Source: Theocolax elegans (lineage: Eukaryota > Arthropoda > Insecta > Hymenoptera > Cerocephalidae). From it: a stretch of 64,000 nt of DNA. The position numbers and the translations under genes are program-made. Location: assembly GCA_026168455.1 (NCBI GenBank), contig CM047431.1, positions 49,084,032 to 49,148,031 on the forward strand, given 5' to 3'. Under the pieces are notes generated by a model. That model ran no database searches, had not been told where the DNA came from, and saw nothing but the letters and a program-made list of their open reading frames with translations. Below, in pieces: positions 62,601 through 64,000 of the stretch (the first letter of the stretch is position 1; the number at the start of each line of letters is the position of its first letter).

Positions 62601-64000
62601 TCAAACCGACCTTGATTGTTGTTGGTTGTAGATTAGTTCTATCGATGTATGGTTTAACTGTTTGAAAATAAAGCAAACATTTATGCATTGTACTCTATAT
62701 TATATATATGTCGTTGAAGATTGTAGTTGGAATGTGGTTACTTACGCCAACGAGCTTTAGCAGTATGTGGATTTGTAGCTTCGCTGGGCTCACCAGGGCC
62801 GGCTTTGTTGACGGCTCGTACTCTGAATTGATATTGATTACCTTCTTCTAATTTAGGTACAGTTCCAGTACACGTAGGACCTACTTCTGCAGCTTTAACA
62901 AAACTGGTTCCAAATTTATCTTTCATTTCAATGATATATCCAGTAATTGGAGCACCACCATCTCGAATTGGTGGCTCCCACTTAAGTTTCACCATGTTTT
63001 CGGACCAGTCGATGATTTCGGGTAAACCAGGTGCGGCAGGAGCATCTAAACATTTTAAATTTACACGATTATATTATGTTATAAAGTATAAGGATATACA
63101 TGCAAAAAAAGTATAAATTTTATTCGTCACAAATAATTAATTTAACTTCATTTTCTTTATTATTTAAATAAATAAATTAAGATTAAACTAAGAAATTTAT
63201 TTTTAAATATCTGTAATTTTTTTATTGTAAGTATTTTAATAATGTAATAAGTATTTTATTTATATAAAACAATAATAATATAATAAAAACTTCCACTTTA
63301 GATACAAAGCTTTTTAAGTTTTATCAATTGTTTATTAAATAGTTTTTCTTATTATAATAATAAAATGTAATTACCGAAAGGATTTTTGGCAAGAATGGCA
63401 GTATCTGTCTGCAACGGTTCAGATTCGCCTTCTTCATTGACTGCTTTGACACGGAATTCATATTTTCTTCCAGGCTCGAGGCCAGTAATTGCGTGTTCAG
63501 TTTTTTCCGGATCAACAATACCAGCAGGTACCCAACGTCCAGTTGTTACGTCCATTTTTTCAATAACATAGCTGGATAATGGTAATCCTCCATCATCCTT
63601 AGGTTTCTTCCATTTAAGTTTGCATCCTTCTTTGTGGACATCGGTAACTTCAAGGGGTCCTTCTGGTTTACCGGGTTTGTCTGAAGAGAAATTATGATTA
63701 TTATTTAATTACTATTATATAAAAGAGTTACACACTTATTATGTGTGATTATAAGGGACATGTTTTTTACCAAGTATGATTATTTCTACTTCGGCTTCAT
63801 CCGAACCAGAATCATTCACAGCCTTAATTGTATATTTGCCAGTATCTTCGCGAGTTGTATTTGACAGTTGTAGTTTAGTGTTGTAATCTTCATTGTCAAT
63901 TTTAACATTGGCACTTGTAGACAATGGTTTAATGCCTTTGCTCCAAGTTATAGTTGGAGGAGGTTCGCCTTCAACATCTACATCTAATTTCACCAGCTGT
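38336..64000 (-). CDS. bt: Projectin (bent), giant titin/twitchin-family muscle protein, 5'-truncated by window
   Basis: A giant elastic sarcomere protein linking thick filament and Z-band in insect muscle, with a C-terminal kinase. I trace 43 exons and about 17.3 kb of coding sequence (roughly 5,780 residues), continuing past 64000. Order from N to C: about twelve to thirteen Ig-FN3-FN3 core repeats, a variable Ig/FN3 stretch, a MLCK/titin-like kinase with tail, then five Ig domains and the TGA at 38336-38338. The C-terminal sequence, including PSRSRSTTKELI in the linker and YSSLRKLLVEKY in the kinase tail, agrees with what I know of Drosophila bent rather than vertebrate titin. Exons keep phase wherever checked, so the gene looks intact. 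Confidence is high for identity and moderate for each splice site. Confidence 0.95.
40297..40801 (-). other. bt: bent post-kinase linker: micro-exon plus P/A/E/K-rich exon
   Basis: Exon 40745-40801 is only 57 bp (19 codons, GSGETEEQEQLAHDLLHSGG region). Exon 40297-40674 encodes a disordered segment rich in Pro, Ala, Glu and Lys (TPAPAPTPAAPVEKP and KKTKKKD) ending in the conserved PSRSRSTTKELI. It lies between the second and third post-kinase Ig domains. The composition is PEVK-like, suggesting an extensible spacer. Confidence 0.82.
41748..43067 (-). other. bt: bent protein kinase domain and autoinhibitory-type tail
   Basis: A MLCK/titin-like Ser/Thr kinase over five exons: the end of 42837-45194, then 42621-42754, 42323-42530, 42089-42241 and 41748-41975. 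The glycine loop is GTGAFGVV, the ATP lysine is in FAAKF, the catalytic loop is IIHLDIKPENI (the D codon is split by an intron), the metal site is LIDFGLA and the APE-type motif is AAPEIVERE. All catalytic residues are present, so it is probably active. The tail (YDDWKKYVLPIGRLAEYSS, LRKLLVEKY) corresponds to the regulatory segment that occupies the active site in twitchin. Confidence 0.92.
42837..45888 (-). other. bt: bent pre-kinase region and kinase N-lobe (two large exons)
   Basis: Exon 45281-45888 finishes one FN3, adds another, and starts an Ig. Exon 42837-45194 (2358 bp, the largest here) runs Ig end, Ig, FN3, FN3, Ig, Ig, FN3, a basic linker (KKREEPKRKQDIDPVTGKK, then YDQYVSDIYDKYVPQQP) and the kinase N-lobe. 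The change from Ig-FN3-FN3 to paired Ig domains before the kinase is typical of twitchin and projectin. Confidence 0.88.
48105..48475. repeat. Dispersed repeat copy in a bent intron
   Basis: Begins TATGGGGATAACGGTCTC and ends near GACATGTTATAAG; the body aligns with 29429-29670 (shared ATTACA.G.ATCTA, CC.AAAAATT.TAT and AAACCATTT blocks). Termini are weakly inverted. It looks like a diverged copy of a TTAA/TATA-bounded non-autonomous element. Confidence 0.4.
52410..52822. repeat. TTAA-bounded inverted-terminus repeat in a bent intron
   Basis: TTAAGGGGATGTCAAACCC at the left and GAGTTTGATATGTCCTTAA at the right are inverted with about 11 of 15 internal matches, bounded by TTAA on both sides. 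It is non-coding and about 410 bp, and its left terminus resembles those at 29429 and 564. Confidence 0.5.
53460..53570. repeat. Dispersed repeat fragment in a bent intron
   Basis: The segment with CTGCTGCCATTTCTTAGTAC and TAGTTTCCTCA followed by TATACATAATATATTA is similar to 30361-30450 (CCGCTGCCAATTAATTGGCA, TAGCTTCCTCA, TATATGTAATATATTA). Roughly 70% identity over about 80 bp by eye. Confidence 0.4.
53987..64000 (-). other. bt: bent core repeats, distal block (Ig-FN3-FN3 superrepeats)
   Basis: Exons read from N to C: 63771-64000 (Ig, partial), 63375-63680 (FN3), 62746-63045 (FN3), 62356-62657 (Ig), 62008-62287 (FN3), 61447-61752 (FN3), 59897-61363 (Ig-FN3-FN3-Ig-FN3), 59431-59733 (FN3), 59066-59347 (Ig), 58685-58984 and 58289-58591 (FN3), 57644-58102 (Ig plus FN3 start), 56267-57289 (FN3 end, FN3, Ig, FN3), 55829-56131 (FN3), 54471-55352 (Ig, FN3, FN3), 53987-54242 (Ig). 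Ig units carry the pattern GEP.P...W and ADSG.Y.L.A.N; FN3 units carry W.PP..DGG..I..Y..EK and GEPS. Many exons encode exactly one domain of about 300 bp. Confidence 0.88.
57515..57600 (-). other. tRNA-like (SINE-type) relic in a bent intron
   Basis: On the minus strand TGCCTCGGTCGATAGAGGGG forms a perfect 4-bp D stem (CCTC/GAGG). CCAGGTTCGATTTCCGG gives a T arm with four of five pairs and a B box. The acceptor stem pairs at only four of seven positions, so this is a decayed tRNA or the head of a tRNA-derived SINE. It lies between exons 57644-58102 and 56267-57289 and does not affect coding. Confidence 0.5.

Overview
The window is eukaryotic nuclear DNA, very AT-rich outside genes, with GT-AG introns, long microsatellites and TATA/polyA-type signals. 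The host genes (projectin/bent, a ClC-7 type chloride/proton exchanger, CDK2AP/DOC-1 domain proteins) and the P-superfamily transposons point to an insect. Hymenoptera is my best guess from base composition and microsatellites, but the sequence alone does not prove it.

Layout. (1) 1-8300: AT-rich DNA with no gene I can support; a TTAA-flanked foldback element at 564-1493, a long (TA)n tract, and a GC-richer promoter-like block at 7430-7830. (2) 8308-13591: a complete P-superfamily transposon with 30-bp terminal inverted repeats (TIRs), a perfect 8-bp target duplication and a six-exon THAP-type transposase on the minus strand with no internal stop. (3) 13592-13917: a 326-bp host island that is probably the promoter and leader of the gene at 21076; it holds a TCACGTGAC (CLEAR/E-box) site. 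(4) 13918-21064: a second, unrelated P-superfamily transposon with TIRs of about 480 bp at about 99% identity and an intact two-exon THAP transposase. It sits 11 bp upstream of the ClC-b start codon. Both transposons carry a degenerate tRNA-Ser-like A-box/B-box module followed by a long T run. (5) 21076-25263: ClC-b, the ClC-7 orthologue, 11 exons, about 816 aa, intact. (6) 26781-26894 (minus): a 37-residue hydrophobic peptide ORF directly behind a splice acceptor, divergent from the next gene. (7) 27184-29033 and 35063-36736: tandem plus-strand paralogues ending in the CDK2AP/DOC-1 domain and sharing a short basic motif; the second has a long Met/Lys/Asn/Glu repeat. (8) 38336-64000 and beyond (minus): the 3' two thirds or so of bent (projectin), 43 exons seen, with Ig-FN3-FN3 core repeats, a complete kinase, an autoinhibitory-type tail and five C-terminal Ig domains.

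The unusual part is 8-21 kb. Two potentially autonomous P-like elements have landed within 319 bp of host DNA at the 5' end of a lysosomal exchanger gene, and the second has separated the likely CLEAR-bearing promoter from its start codon by 7.1 kb. Either transcription of ClC-b now crosses or splices out the element, or it begins in the outward-facing TATA-containing TIR, or the insertion is polymorphic. The bent and CDK2AP-like genes are convergent across 36.7-38.3 kb.
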